NCBI GenBank assembly: GCA_022826195.1 | Contig: JAJDVI010000058.1 | Coordinates: 1-64,000 of the forward strand | Origin: Acidobacteriota bacterium | GTDB lineage: Bacteria > Acidobacteriota > Vicinamibacteria > Marinacidobacterales > Marinacidobacteraceae | Direction: 5' to 3' | DNA length: 64,000 bases | Shown: positions 24,834 to 33,600 of the stretch, piece after piece | Numbering within the stretch: position 1 is the stretch's first letter | Layout of the letters: the number at the start of each line of letters is the position of its first letter | Program-made: the position numbers and the translations under genes | The notes under the pieces: model-generated | The model's database searches: none | What the model saw: only the letters and a program-made list of their open reading frames with translations | What the model was told of the DNA's origin: nothing

Positions 24834-26651
24834 CTACGGGCCGGGATGGAGGCGGGCGTGCAGCGTCGCGGCCAGCGCCCGGCCCACGGTTTCGGCGAGC
24901 TCCGCTTCGGAGGCTTCCGTCACCCGGCGCAAGCTGCCGAAGCGGGTCAGCAGCGCCTGCCGCCGGCGGGGGCCGATGCCGGGCACCCCGTCGAGCGCCG
25001 AACGGAGCGTCTCGGCCCGGCGGCTCTTGCGGTGGAAGGTGATCGCGAACCGGTGCGCCTCGTCCCGGGCGCGCTCGAGGAGATGGAGCGCCGGCGAGTT
25101 GCGAGGCAGCCGGAGCGGCTCCGGGACGCCGGGCAGGAAGATCTCCTCCTCGCGCTTCGCGAGGCCCGCGTGCGGGATGTGGGTCAGCCCAAGGTCGTGG
25201 AGGGCGGCCGCCGCCGAGCTGAGCTGGCCACGCCCGCCGTCCACCAGGATCAGGTCCGGAAGCTCCGCTCCCTCGGTGAGCACCCTCCGGTAGCGGCGGA
25301 GCACGACCTCGCGCATCGAGGCGTAGTCGTCGGGTTTCCCCTTGACGGTGCGGATGCGGAACTTCCGGTAGGCCGAGGGGAGCGGCTCGCCGCGCTCGAA
25401 GACCACCATCGAGGCCACTACCTGGCGGCCGCCCAGGTTGGAGACGTCGAAGGCTTCGATGCGGCGCGGCTCGGCGGGGAGCTGGAGGGCCTCCTGGAGC
25501 GCGCGGACCCGCGCGGCGGCCTTCCGGCCGGCTTCCCGGAAGTCGAGGTCGAACGCCAGCCGGGCGTTCCGGCACACGAGGTCCACCATGCGGCGGCGGG
25601 CGCCCTTCACCGGGACGTGGACCTCGACCCGTCCGCCGCGCTTCTCGCCGAGCCACTCCGCCACCAGTTCCCGTTCGGGAAAGTCGAGCGGCGCCTCGAT
25701 CCGGGGCGGGGGCAGGCGCCCCATCTCGTAGAACTGCTTCATCGCCGCTTCCACGAGCCCCGCGTCGTCCACCGGCGGCAGGTCGGACAGCGAGAACGTG
25801 TCCCGGTCCACCACCTTGCCGCCCCGGACCAGGAACACCTGCAACTGGGCGCGGTCCCCTTCCCGGTAGAGGCCGAACACGTCGCGGGCCTTGCCCTCGG
25901 CGGCGGCCATCTTCTGGCGGTCGTTCAGCTCCGCGAGCAGCTTCAGGCTGTCGCGCAGCCGCGCGGCCTCCTCGAAGCGTTCCGCTTCGGCCTCCTCGCG
26001 CATGCGCCGGGTGAGCGAGGACGAGAGTTCGGTGGTCCGGCCGAGCAGGAAGAGGCGGGCGGCCTCCGAGGTCTTCCGGTATTCCTCCACCGAGCAGATG
26101 GAGTCCACGCAGGGCGCGACGCAGCGCCGTATCTGGTACTGGAGGCAGGGGCGCGGGCGCTTGCCGTTGAGCTGCTCGCGGCAGTTCCGGATGCCGAAGA
26201 GCCGGTGCACCAGGCTCATGCTCCGCCGCGCCAGGCTCGCCGGGAAGTAGGGACCGGCGTACACCGCGCCGTCGGTGCCGGCGCCCCGGACGATGTGGAC
26301 CCGCGGGTACTTCTCGTTCATCGTGAGCCGGACCAGCGGCGGGTTCTTGTCGTCCCGGAGGAGGATGTTGTAGCGGGGCCGGCGCGTCTTGATGAGGTTG
26401 TTCTCGAGGTGCAGGGCCTCGCGCGCGGAGTCGGTGAGCACCACCTCCACGTCGGCGATCTGCGAGAGCAGGTTCCCCTTGCGGGCGTCGGGCGGCGGGG
26501 TGCGGAGGTGCGAGAGCACCCGCGCCTTGACCGAAGCGGCCTTGCCCACGTAGAGCGTCTTCCCCTCGGCGGAGCGGAAGAGATAGACCCCGGCGCTCTC
26601 GGGGAGCCGGGCGATCTTGTTCTCAAGACCGGTGGGGGAACCGGTCGTCAT
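24834..26651 (-). CDS. uvrC: UvrABC excinuclease subunit C
   Basis: A 605-residue protein. The GIY-YIG domain appears as AGVYLFRSAEGKTLYVGKAASVKAR (about 17-41). A cysteine cluster of the 'C..L....C.ApC' type sits in RPCLQYQIRRCVAPC. A UvrB-interacting UVR motif lies near 215-245, followed by an RNase H-like nuclease domain with FDVSNLGG and LILVDGGRGQL. A C-terminal helix-hairpin-helix ends it (LDGVPGIGPRRRQALLTRFG). It makes the dual incision in nucleotide excision repair. The ATG was chosen just before GLENKIARLPESAGVY; an upstream in-frame extension lacks family sequence. Confidence 0.96.
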   Translation of the reverse strand: MTTGSPTGLENKIARLPESAGVYLFRSAEGKTLYVGKAASVKARVLSHLRTPPPDARKGNLLSQIADVEVVLTDSAREALHLENNLIKTRRPRYNILLRDDKNPPLVRLTMNEKYPRVHIVRGAGTDGAVYAGPYFPASLARRSMSLVHRLFGIRNCREQLNGKRPRPCLQYQIRRCVAPCVDSICSVEEYRKTSEAARLFLLGRTTELSSSLTRRMREEAEAERFEEAARLRDSLKLLAELNDRQKMAAAEGKARDVFGLYREGDRAQLQVFLVRGGKVVDRDTFSLSDLPPVDDAGLVEAAMKQFYEMGRLPPPRIEAPLDFPERELVAEWLGEKRGGRVEVHVPVKGARRRMVDLVCRNARLAFDLDFREAGRKAAARVRALQEALQLPAEPRRIEAFDVSNLGGRQVVASMVVFERGEPLPSAYRKFRIRTVKGKPDDYASMREVVLRRYRRVLTEGAELPDLILVDGGRGQLSSAAAALHDLGLTHIPHAGLAKREEEIFLPGVPEPLRLPRNSPALHLLERARDEAHRFAITFHRKSRRAETLRSALDGVPGIGPRRRQALLTRFGSLRRVTEASEAELAETVGRALAATLHARLHPGP

Positions 26652-26729
26652 TTCCGCGAATTGTAGGGGGCCCAGCCATGCGGGGGACCATTCGCCCGGT
26701 AGCGTCAAGATTTGTCGTGGTGTGGCGCC

Positions 26730-27008
26730 ATGCTGGGCCAGATGACACACGGAAACATCTTCTTCGGGCTGACCCCCGGTAGCCGCGCGCTGGTCGGGTC
26801 GTGGGACTGCGGCTGGGGCGTCGAGAGGTGCGCGGAGATGGTCGAGGAGAGTTCCTGGATCTGGTACCTGATCGCGAACTACCCCGGAGCGCTCGGGTTT
26901 GCGCTGATCATGCTTCTTGTCGTCTGGACGCTCCCCGCCGACGGCTGGGCGCTCCTCGCCGAGATAAGCCGGGAGCACCGGAAGAAGAACACCGTGGGCA
27001 GATCATGA
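26730..27008 (+). CDS. Small predicted single-TM protein of unknown function
   Basis: A 92-residue frame with strongly GC-biased third codon positions, as in the neighbouring real genes. It has one hydrophobic helix (YLIANYPGALGFALIMLLVV, about residues 46-65) and a charged C-terminus (EISREHRKKNTVGRS). It is tryptophan-rich (WDCGWG, SSWIWY). No family was recognised and no clear Shine-Dalgarno is present; an ATG 12 bases later is possible. It is divergent from uvrC and stands alone. Confidence 0.45.
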   Translation: MLGQMTHGNIFFGLTPGSRALVGSWDCGWGVERCAEMVEESSWIWYLIANYPGALGFALIMLLVVWTLPADGWALLAEISREHRKKNTVGRS

Positions 27009-27240
27009 ACCCACACGGCGACACATCCACCGGCTGAACCCCGGCGCGTCCTCGGCGAACACACCCTCAACAGCGGCACCGAGTGCCGCGATCTACATGG
27101 TGACCCCGGGGACCGGGGCCGCTCAAGAGGGGTGTCCGCATTGGCCGCCCCGGCGGTCCTTCAACCCACAGGCGCGAGGAAACCATCGTCACTCTCGTCC
27201 ATGGGGTCCCAATGTAGGATGCGCCGCCCAGAGGCCCCTT

Positions 27241-28212
27241 ATGCACCAAGCCATCCGCATCCAGCAACACGGCGGCCCCGAGGTGATGAGCCTCGGCTCC
27301 GCTCCCGACGCGGCCCCCGGCCCCGGCGACGCTCTCGTCCGGGTGGAAGCCGCCGGGGTCAACTTCATCGACACCTACCACCGCACCGGGCTCTACCCGG
27401 TCCCCCTCCCGTTCACTCCGGGTGTCGAGGGCGCGGGGGTCGTGGAAGCGGTTGGGGCCGAGGTGTCGGACCTGGCGCCCGGCGACCGGGTCGGCTGGGT
27501 GATGCAGATGGGCAGCTACGCCGAGCAGGCGGTTCGCCCGGCCGCGAAGCTGGTCAAGCTGCCGGACGGAGTGACGACCACGCAGGCCGGGGCCGCGCTC
27601 CTCCAGGGGATGACCGCGCACTACCTGGTCCGTTCCACGTTCCGGGTGCAATCCGGAATGCCCGTGCTGGTCCACGCCGCCGCGGGTGGGATGGGACTGC
27701 TCCTCTGCCAGATGTGCCGCGCGCTCGGCGCCCGCGTCTTCGGCACCGTCTCCACGGAAGCCAAAGCGGAGGCGGCGCTCGCCGCCGGCGCCGACACCGT
27801 GATCCGCTACACCGAGCAGGACTTCGCCGAGGTGATCCGCGAGGAGCTCGGGGACAAGCAACTCGCGGTCGCCTACGACTCGGTGGGCGAGACGACCTGG
27901 CGGAAGAGCCTCGAACTGCTCCGGCCGCGCGGGATGCTCGTCCTCTACGGCCAGTCCGCCGGCCCGGTCCCCCCGATCGACCCCCTGCTCCTCGCCCAGC
28001 ACGGATCCCTCTTCGTCACCCGGCCCACCCTCGCCAACTACGCCGCCACCACCGACGAACTCCGCTGGCGCGCCGGCGAAGTCCTCGACGCCGTGGCGAG
28101 CGGCAAGCTCCACCTCACCATCGACCGCGAACTCCCCCTCGCCCAGGCCGCCGAGGCCCACCGCCTCCTCGAAGGCCGCGCCACCACCGGCAAGCTGATC
28201 CTCCGCCCGTAG
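27241..28212 (+). CDS. NADPH:quinone oxidoreductase (zinc-independent MDR family)
   Basis: A 323-residue medium-chain dehydrogenase/reductase. The N-terminal groES-like fold contains GVNFIDTYHRTGLYPVPLPF, the family signature of quinone oxidoreductase QorA. The Rossmann motif is VHAAAGGMGLLLCQMCRALG (about 140-159), and the C-terminus has LPLAQAAEAHRLLEGRATTG. Zinc-binding cysteines of alcohol dehydrogenases are absent. It reduces quinones with NADPH in the cytoplasm. The ATG begins MHQAIRIQQHGGPEV; longer in-frame starts lack family sequence. A repeat hairpin lies 34 bases after the stop. Confidence 0.92.
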   Translation: MHQAIRIQQHGGPEVMSLGSAPDAAPGPGDALVRVEAAGVNFIDTYHRTGLYPVPLPFTPGVEGAGVVEAVGAEVSDLAPGDRVGWVMQMGSYAEQAVRPAAKLVKLPDGVTTTQAGAALLQGMTAHYLVRSTFRVQSGMPVLVHAAAGGMGLLLCQMCRALGARVFGTVSTEAKAEAALAAGADTVIRYTEQDFAEVIREELGDKQLAVAYDSVGETTWRKSLELLRPRGMLVLYGQSAGPVPPIDPLLLAQHGSLFVTRPTLANYAATTDELRWRAGEVLDAVASGKLHLTIDRELPLAQAAEAHRLLEGRATTGKLILRP

Positions 28213-28245
28213 CAGGGACGTCGAGCGGCGGGGTGGCTCCGCCGG

Positions 28246-28290
28246 CTTGGAACGCCGGTCTCCGACCGGCATCGCGCGGGAGCGCGAAAC
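28246..28290 (+). repeat. Dispersed double-hairpin repeat (TTGGAACG subtype)
   Basis: CTTGGAACGCCGG leads into the stem GCCGGTCTCCGACCGGC and a second short stem GCGCGGGAGCGC, ending GAAAC. It sits shortly after the quinone oxidoreductase stop. Confidence 0.7.
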
Positions 28291-28401
28291 CAGCGCAGAG
28301 GGCACCTCCCGACAAGAACATGAGGGCCGGCCCGATCGCGCGCTGATCCGATGTCGTGGTCCCGACTGCGTCACTACACTGCCGAACCTGGAGAGCCCAC
28401 C

Positions 28402-29013
28402 GTGAAACGCCGGAGAGTCGCATCGAGCCCGAAGCGAGAGTTCTGGATCGCAATGCGCGAGATGCGGCGCCGCTTCGAGGAGAGCCAGCGGCGCGCGGAG
28501 CGCGACATGGAGGATCTCCGGGAGCGCCAGCGTCAGACCGACGCGCAACTCCGCCGCAGCGAACTCCTCTTCACCGGGCACTGGGGAAAACTGGTCGAGT
28601 CGCTCGTTGAAGGCGACCTGGCGCGCCTGCTCCGGGAGCGCGGCGTGGACGTGGCAATGGTCGCGTCACGGATCGAGCTTGCCCTCGATCCACGTCGCCG
28701 CGAGATTGACCTGCTCGCCGCGAACGGGGAGGACGTCGTCGCGGTGGAGGTCAAGACCACCATGAAAGTGGCGGACGTGCGCCGTTTCGTGGAACTGCTC
28801 GATGAGGTTCGCGAGCTGCTGCCCACCGTATTCCGCCGGCTGCGGATCTACGGCGGAATGGCGTACCTGCGCGCCGAGGAAGAGGCCGCGCGCTACGCCG
28901 AGCGCCGGGGGCTCTACGTCATCCGCGCGACCGGGAACAGCGCCAGCATCATCAACGCCCCCGGTTTCCGGCCCCGGCAGTTCGACCCGAAAGGCCCCGC
29001 CGCCACCCCGTAG
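28402..29013 (+). CDS. PD-(D/E)XK nuclease-superfamily protein with N-terminal coiled coil (DUF3782-like)
   Basis: A 203-residue protein from a GTG preceded by GGAGAG; an ATG at 28351 lacks a ribosome site. Residues about 15-55 are a charged heptad-like coiled coil (MREMRRRFEESQRRAERDMEDLRERQ). The rest has the restriction-fold core RREIDLLAANGEDVVAVEVKTT (D..ExK, near 110-130). YGGMAYLRAEEEAARYAERRG and GLYVIRATGN match the DUF3782-like family. Its biological role is unknown; these proteins are frequent in cyanobacterial and other genomes and often stand alone. It marks the left edge of the accessory island. Confidence 0.7.
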   Translation: MKRRRVASSPKREFWIAMREMRRRFEESQRRAERDMEDLRERQRQTDAQLRRSELLFTGHWGKLVESLVEGDLARLLRERGVDVAMVASRIELALDPRRREIDLLAANGEDVVAVEVKTTMKVADVRRFVELLDEVRELLPTVFRRLRIYGGMAYLRAEEEAARYAERRGLYVIRATGNSASIINAPGFRPRQFDPKGPAATP

Positions 29014-29018
29014 CAGTC

Positions 29019-29083
29019 GAACGCCAGGGACCGCCGGTGTTCGCACCGGCACAACCCACCCCCGGCGGGAGGGGGGCGCAACA
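29019..29083 (+). repeat. Degenerate dispersed double-hairpin repeat
   Basis: GAACGCCAGG, the stem GCCGGTGTTCGCACCGGC, and an imperfect CCCCGGCGGGAGGGGGGCGCAAC segment follow the PD-(D/E)XK gene by a few bases. Further GC-rich repeat fragments continue to about 29190, with no gene seen up to 29332. Confidence 0.55.
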
Positions 29084-29257
29084 CAGCGGGATGGCACCGG
29101 TCTCCGGGGAGACCTCAGGAGCACGGGCGATGCTGACGGTTTGAACCGCCGGCTTCAGCCAGCACAGCGGCGCGCGGCTCCGCGGGGGATTCATCGCCGA
29201 TCCGCGCGGGGTCGATTCCCACAGTCCGTCACCCGGCGGATAGCCCGATTACCTAAC

Positions 29258-29321
29258 TGAGCAAAATTGCTCAATGGAGTAATGAAACATTACAATTATG
29301 TACTTGAGCAAAATTGCTCAA
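29258..29321. promoter_or_regulatory. Twin palindromic operators upstream of the DUF4143-NACHT operon
   Basis: Two near-identical inverted repeats are present. TGAGCAAAATTGCTCA lies at 29258-29273 and TTGAGCAAAATTGCTCAA (8-bp arms, AA spacer) at 29304-29321. A third, different palindrome, GTAATGAAACATTAC at 29279-29293, lies between them. TACAAT at 29291-29296 could be a -10, with TTGCTC of the first copy as -35. The second copy ends 11 bases before the ATG. The AT-rich block contrasts with its GC-rich surroundings. The layout strongly suggests binding of a dimeric repressor at two sites around the promoter. Confidence 0.75.
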
Positions 29322-29332
29322 TACCGTAATCC

Positions 29333-30613
29333 ATGATCACTTACGAGAGACCCCAAGTCGGCACGATTGTCGAGCGCCTCGCCGAGCCGCCGCGCCGAAT
29401 CGTCGCGGTGTTCGGCCCACGGCAGAGCGGGAAAACCATCGCCGTGAAGCAGGCCCTCGGCCGGATCGGCTGGCCGAGCCGTTACTGGTCCACCGACCAG
29501 CCCGAGATCGCTCTCTCACCCTCGGAGGCAATCTCTGAAGGTTTCCCAGAGGCCGAGCCGATGGCGCCTCAAGGGACGCTCGACCACGGATGGATCATCC
29601 GCCGCTGGGAAATGGCCCGGCGCGAGGCTGAGCGCGAGGCCACACACAACCGCGCGGGCTTCGTGCTCGTATTGGACGAGGTCCAGAACATCCCGCAGTG
29701 GTCCACTGTGGTCAAGGGACTCTGGGACCGCGACCGCTTTGACGATCGACCGCTGCACGTCGTCATCCTTGGCTCCGCTCCCATGCAGGTGCAGTCCGGT
29801 CTGACCGAAAGCCTGGTAGGACGCTTCGAGAGGGTGCAGTTCGACCATTGGTCGTTCCGCGAGATGGAGGCGGCATTCGGTTTCGACTTGGACACCTTCC
29901 TGTACCACGGCGGTTATCCCGGCGCCGGCCGATTAGTCGGTCAGCCGGGTCGCTGGGGCAACTACATCCGGCATTCGATCATTCAACCGAGCGTCGAGCG
30001 GGATCTCCTCGCCATGACCCGCATAGACAAACCTGCCCTTCTGAAGCGCCTCTTCGACATGAGCGCCGAGTACTCGGGTCAGATCGTGTCCTATCGGAAA
30101 CTCCAGGGACACCTTCAGGATGCCGGAAACACCACCACTCTTGCCCGTTACCTCGACCTCCTCGACACGGCGGGGCTGGTCGCCGCCCTCCCGAAATTCG
30201 CGCAGGCTCCCCATCGCCGCGGATTCCCGCCCAAGCTCAATGTGCTGAACACTGCACTAATGACCGCGATATCCGACTACACCTTTCGCGACGCCAAGGC
30301 GGACCGGGCCCATTGGGGGCGGATCGTGGAATCAGCGGTAGGAGCACATCTGCTGACCGCACGCACTCTCGGTAGGCGGTTCTACTACTGGCGGGAGGGG
30401 GATCTCGAGGTTGACTTCGTGTGCCGGAGCCGACCTCAACTAGTTGGGATCGAGGTCAAGTCGGGTGCATTCCGCGGATCGCATTCTGGTTTGGATGCCT
30501 TTCGCGCGAAGTTCCCGAAATCCCGGACCCTGACGGTCGGTGAAGGTGGTGTGCCGCTCATGGAGTTTCTCTCGGAGCCCGCCGCGTCGTGGCTAACGGA
30601 ACCATGGCACTGA
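29333..30613 (+). CDS. AAA ATPase with DUF4143 domain (copy 1)
   Basis: A 426-residue protein of the AAA_14-DUF4143 family. Walker A is GPRQSGKT (28-35) and Walker B is FVLVLDEVQNIPQW (about 110-123). A sensor-like strand VVILGSAPMQVQSGLTES and the HGGYPGA segment follow. The DUF4143 winged-helix-like part contains YSGQIVSYRKLQGHLQDAGN then TTLARYLDLLDTAGLV. It ends in a restriction-fold core, EGDLEVDFVCRSRPQLVGIE then VKSG (D..ExK). The cellular role of the family is unknown. Its last codons overlap the start of the NACHT gene in another frame, so the two form an operon. Three inverted repeats lie upstream. It is distantly related to the two other DUF4143 proteins in the window. Confidence 0.88.
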   Translation: MITYERPQVGTIVERLAEPPRRIVAVFGPRQSGKTIAVKQALGRIGWPSRYWSTDQPEIALSPSEAISEGFPEAEPMAPQGTLDHGWIIRRWEMARREAEREATHNRAGFVLVLDEVQNIPQWSTVVKGLWDRDRFDDRPLHVVILGSAPMQVQSGLTESLVGRFERVQFDHWSFREMEAAFGFDLDTFLYHGGYPGAGRLVGQPGRWGNYIRHSIIQPSVERDLLAMTRIDKPALLKRLFDMSAEYSGQIVSYRKLQGHLQDAGNTTTLARYLDLLDTAGLVAALPKFAQAPHRRGFPPKLNVLNTALMTAISDYTFRDAKADRAHWGRIVESAVGAHLLTARTLGRRFYYWREGDLEVDFVCRSRPQLVGIEVKSGAFRGSHSGLDAFRAKFPKSRTLTVGEGGVPLMEFLSEPAASWLTEPWH

Positions 30614-33600
30614 CCCTCGACCGCACGGTCAGCCGGGTCGGCGACAAGGGCGAGATCGGCCCGCCCGAGCCGCTTGCCAACTACCGTGGAACGCCTGCCT
30701 ACGTGCTGCTCGGCGACCCGGGTGCTGGAAAAACGACGGCTTTCCGTAAGGAGGAAACTGAATCCGAAGACAGAGTTCTGTTCGTCTCCGCCCGCGACTT
30801 CCTGACCTTGGACCCTGCGTCCCATCCGGCATGGCGAGACCACACACTGTTCATTGACGGCCTCGACGAAGTCCGCGCCGGGCAGCCGGACGCGCGTACC
30901 CCGTTCGATGGGATTCGTGCGCGACTCGACCAGCTTCGCCCGCCCTCGTTCCGGATCTCCTGCCGCGACGCCGATTGGCTGGGCCAGAACGACAAGGCGC
31001 ATCTGAGGAGCATTTCTCCGGACGGCGCCGTCTTGGTGCTCCGCCTGACCGCGCTGACCGCCCAGGAAATCCGTGAAGTAGTTTCCCACGCCAACGGCAT
31101 CTCAGACCCGGACGGTTTCCTCCTCGGAGCGCATGACCGCGGGCTCGGAACCTTGCTCGAGAACCCGCAGACGCTCGATCTCCTCATTAGGGCTTTCGCC
31201 GCTACGGGGCAATGGCCGAAAACGCGGCGGGAGACGTTCGAGCAAGGCATCGAACAGGTCGCGCGCGAACTGAACGACGAACATCAAATCGGGAAACCCG
31301 AAGCCCCGTTGTCAGCCGTCCTGGAGGTCGCCGGGTGGCTCTCGGCGGTGCACCTGCTCTCTGGAGGTGCCCGACACTGTCTGTTCGAATCGGATACGGA
31401 TGCGGGAGACGTGCCGATCTCCGCCTATGGCGACCCAATGCATGCGGCTGCGAGCGCGGCTCTTCGAAGCCGTCTCTTCACGGATCCTGCCCCGCGACGG
31501 TTTGAGCCGGCCCACGCCAACCTTGCAGCGTTCCTGGCCGCCAGGACCCTTGCCGGACTGGTCTCAGATGGATTGCCGCAGGGCCGCATCCTGAGTCTTC
31601 TGGCCGGTGACGACGGCGCGCCACCCACGTCACTCCGCGGTTTGGCAGCGTGGCTAGCTGTGTTTTCGCCCGAACTCCGAGAACTCCTAATCGAGCGGGA
31701 CCCAGTCGCGGTGCTGATGTACGGCGACGTGTCGGCCTTCGAGCCCGAGCAAAGGGAACTACTCCTCGACGAGACCGCAGGCAACCGATCCAGACTCTAC
31801 GCGGACCGATGGCCGGAGTCGGCACTTGCGGCGCTCGTCAGCCCCGACCTGGAGCCAGCACTCCGGGGTCTGCTCACCGATCCCGAGCGCAGCGACGAGA
31901 AGCAGATGGTTGTCGAGATCGTCACGAAAGCACTCATGCATGCCCCGGTCAACCAGGCTCTCGCGGATCTTCTTTCGAGTGTGTTCCACGACGAGAAGTG
32001 GTGGTTTCGAGTTCGGAAGCCCGCTCTCGACGCATGGATTCACACCGTTGTCCGAGAGCCTGCCCGCGACGACCAACTGCAGAAAATCCTGAACCAGGTT
32101 CGGGACGGCGCGATCGAGGATTACGGAGGTGAGATGCTCGGAACACTGCTTCGGGAGTTGTATCCGCGCGTACTTGGGCCGACGGAACTCTGGGATTACT
32201 TCGGCGTTCCATCCGAACCGCTGATCGGCCGGTTCTACCGGTTCTGGGACGAACTGCCAGACACCTGTCCGTCGGACCATCTTCCGGCCCACCTGGACTA
32301 TCTGGTCGAATCGGGAAGCGCCGCGCAGACCGGACCCGATCTTCCGCGACCCATCGGACTGCCCGTGCGTTTTCTCGCGCGAGCGCTCGAGACGCACCGG
32401 GACCGGGTCGAGGCGTCCCAGCTCACCGCGTGGCTCCGGGTCGGACTGGACAAATGGGGAATGCTTCGCCCCACGGGCTTCGACGAAGCAAAGGCGAGCG
32501 ACCAGGTTCGTGAGTGGTTGGCAGCCCGCCCCGAGATTCAGAAATCCGTCATTCGCTTCGCTCTGCGCACTGAGCAATTCCGCGAGTTGGAATCCGTCGA
32601 ATACCACCTGAACGAGCTCCTCTACCGATCAGGACTCCCCGAGGACATCGGCGCGTGGCACCTGAGTGAGGCCGTTACGGCCGAAGACGCCGATCTCACG
32701 AACAAACACCTCATGGAGTTCACCCGCGCGCTGGCGCGGCGGCCCGTGGAGGTGGACACCACGCTCGCGGACGCGCGCAACCGACTTCGGGGCCGACGCG
32801 ACGCGCTCCGTCTCCTGGACAACCTGCTGAGAAGCAGGCTGCCGGATTGGCATCTCAGGAACCGAACGCGCTGGCAACACATCGCCGCCGCAAGAGCACA
32901 ACCAGACATCCCGCTGGTGCGGGCCGTTGAGTCGGAAGAACAAGAGTTGCGAGAAAATCGCGCCTCTCCGGGCCTCCTGCACTCCCTGGCGCAGAAGTAC
33001 TACAAGAATCGCCGCGCTCATGGATCGTCCGGCGGGCGTGAGCACTTGGTCCAAGCCCTGGGAGGTAACGAGCAGCTTACGGACGCAGCTCTCGAGGCCA
33101 TCCGCCGGGCCATCGAACGTGACGACCTGCCGTCAGCCGAGGAAATAGTCCACCTCCGACGCCGGCATCTGATGAGTGCGTTCGTGTGGCCCGTGCTGAT
33201 CGGTCTCGCTGACAGGTCTGCGGACGAAGTCACCGCGTTCGGGGAGACCCGTTTGCGCACGGCCCTCGCTTGCCGGCTCCTGCAGTTGGGCCTCGCCCAG
33301 GAAGCCGCTTGGTACAAGCAGTGCGTTCGGGAACGCCCCGAGCTAACGGCTGAGGTCTTGCTTCTCGTTGGCCGGGTGCTGTTTGCGGCTGGGGAAACCT
33401 CGTTCCCCGACCTTCATCAGTTGGCGGACGACGACGCTCACGCCGAGGTTGCGCGACGAGCCACGCTGCCGCTCCTTCGGACGTTCCCGGCGCGAGCCAA
33501 GAATCCCCAGCTCATCCTCCTTGACGCCCTGCTGCGAAGCGGTCTTCGGCACCTCACAACGGACGACCAGGATCTGGCGTCGTTTCGAGCACTCATCGAC

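Noticed and set aside
29195-29240. A tRNA-like T-arm (GGTCGATTCCC) as an attachment or tRNA site
   Set aside because: The loop does not follow the TTCGANT rule and no cloverleaf can be folded around it.
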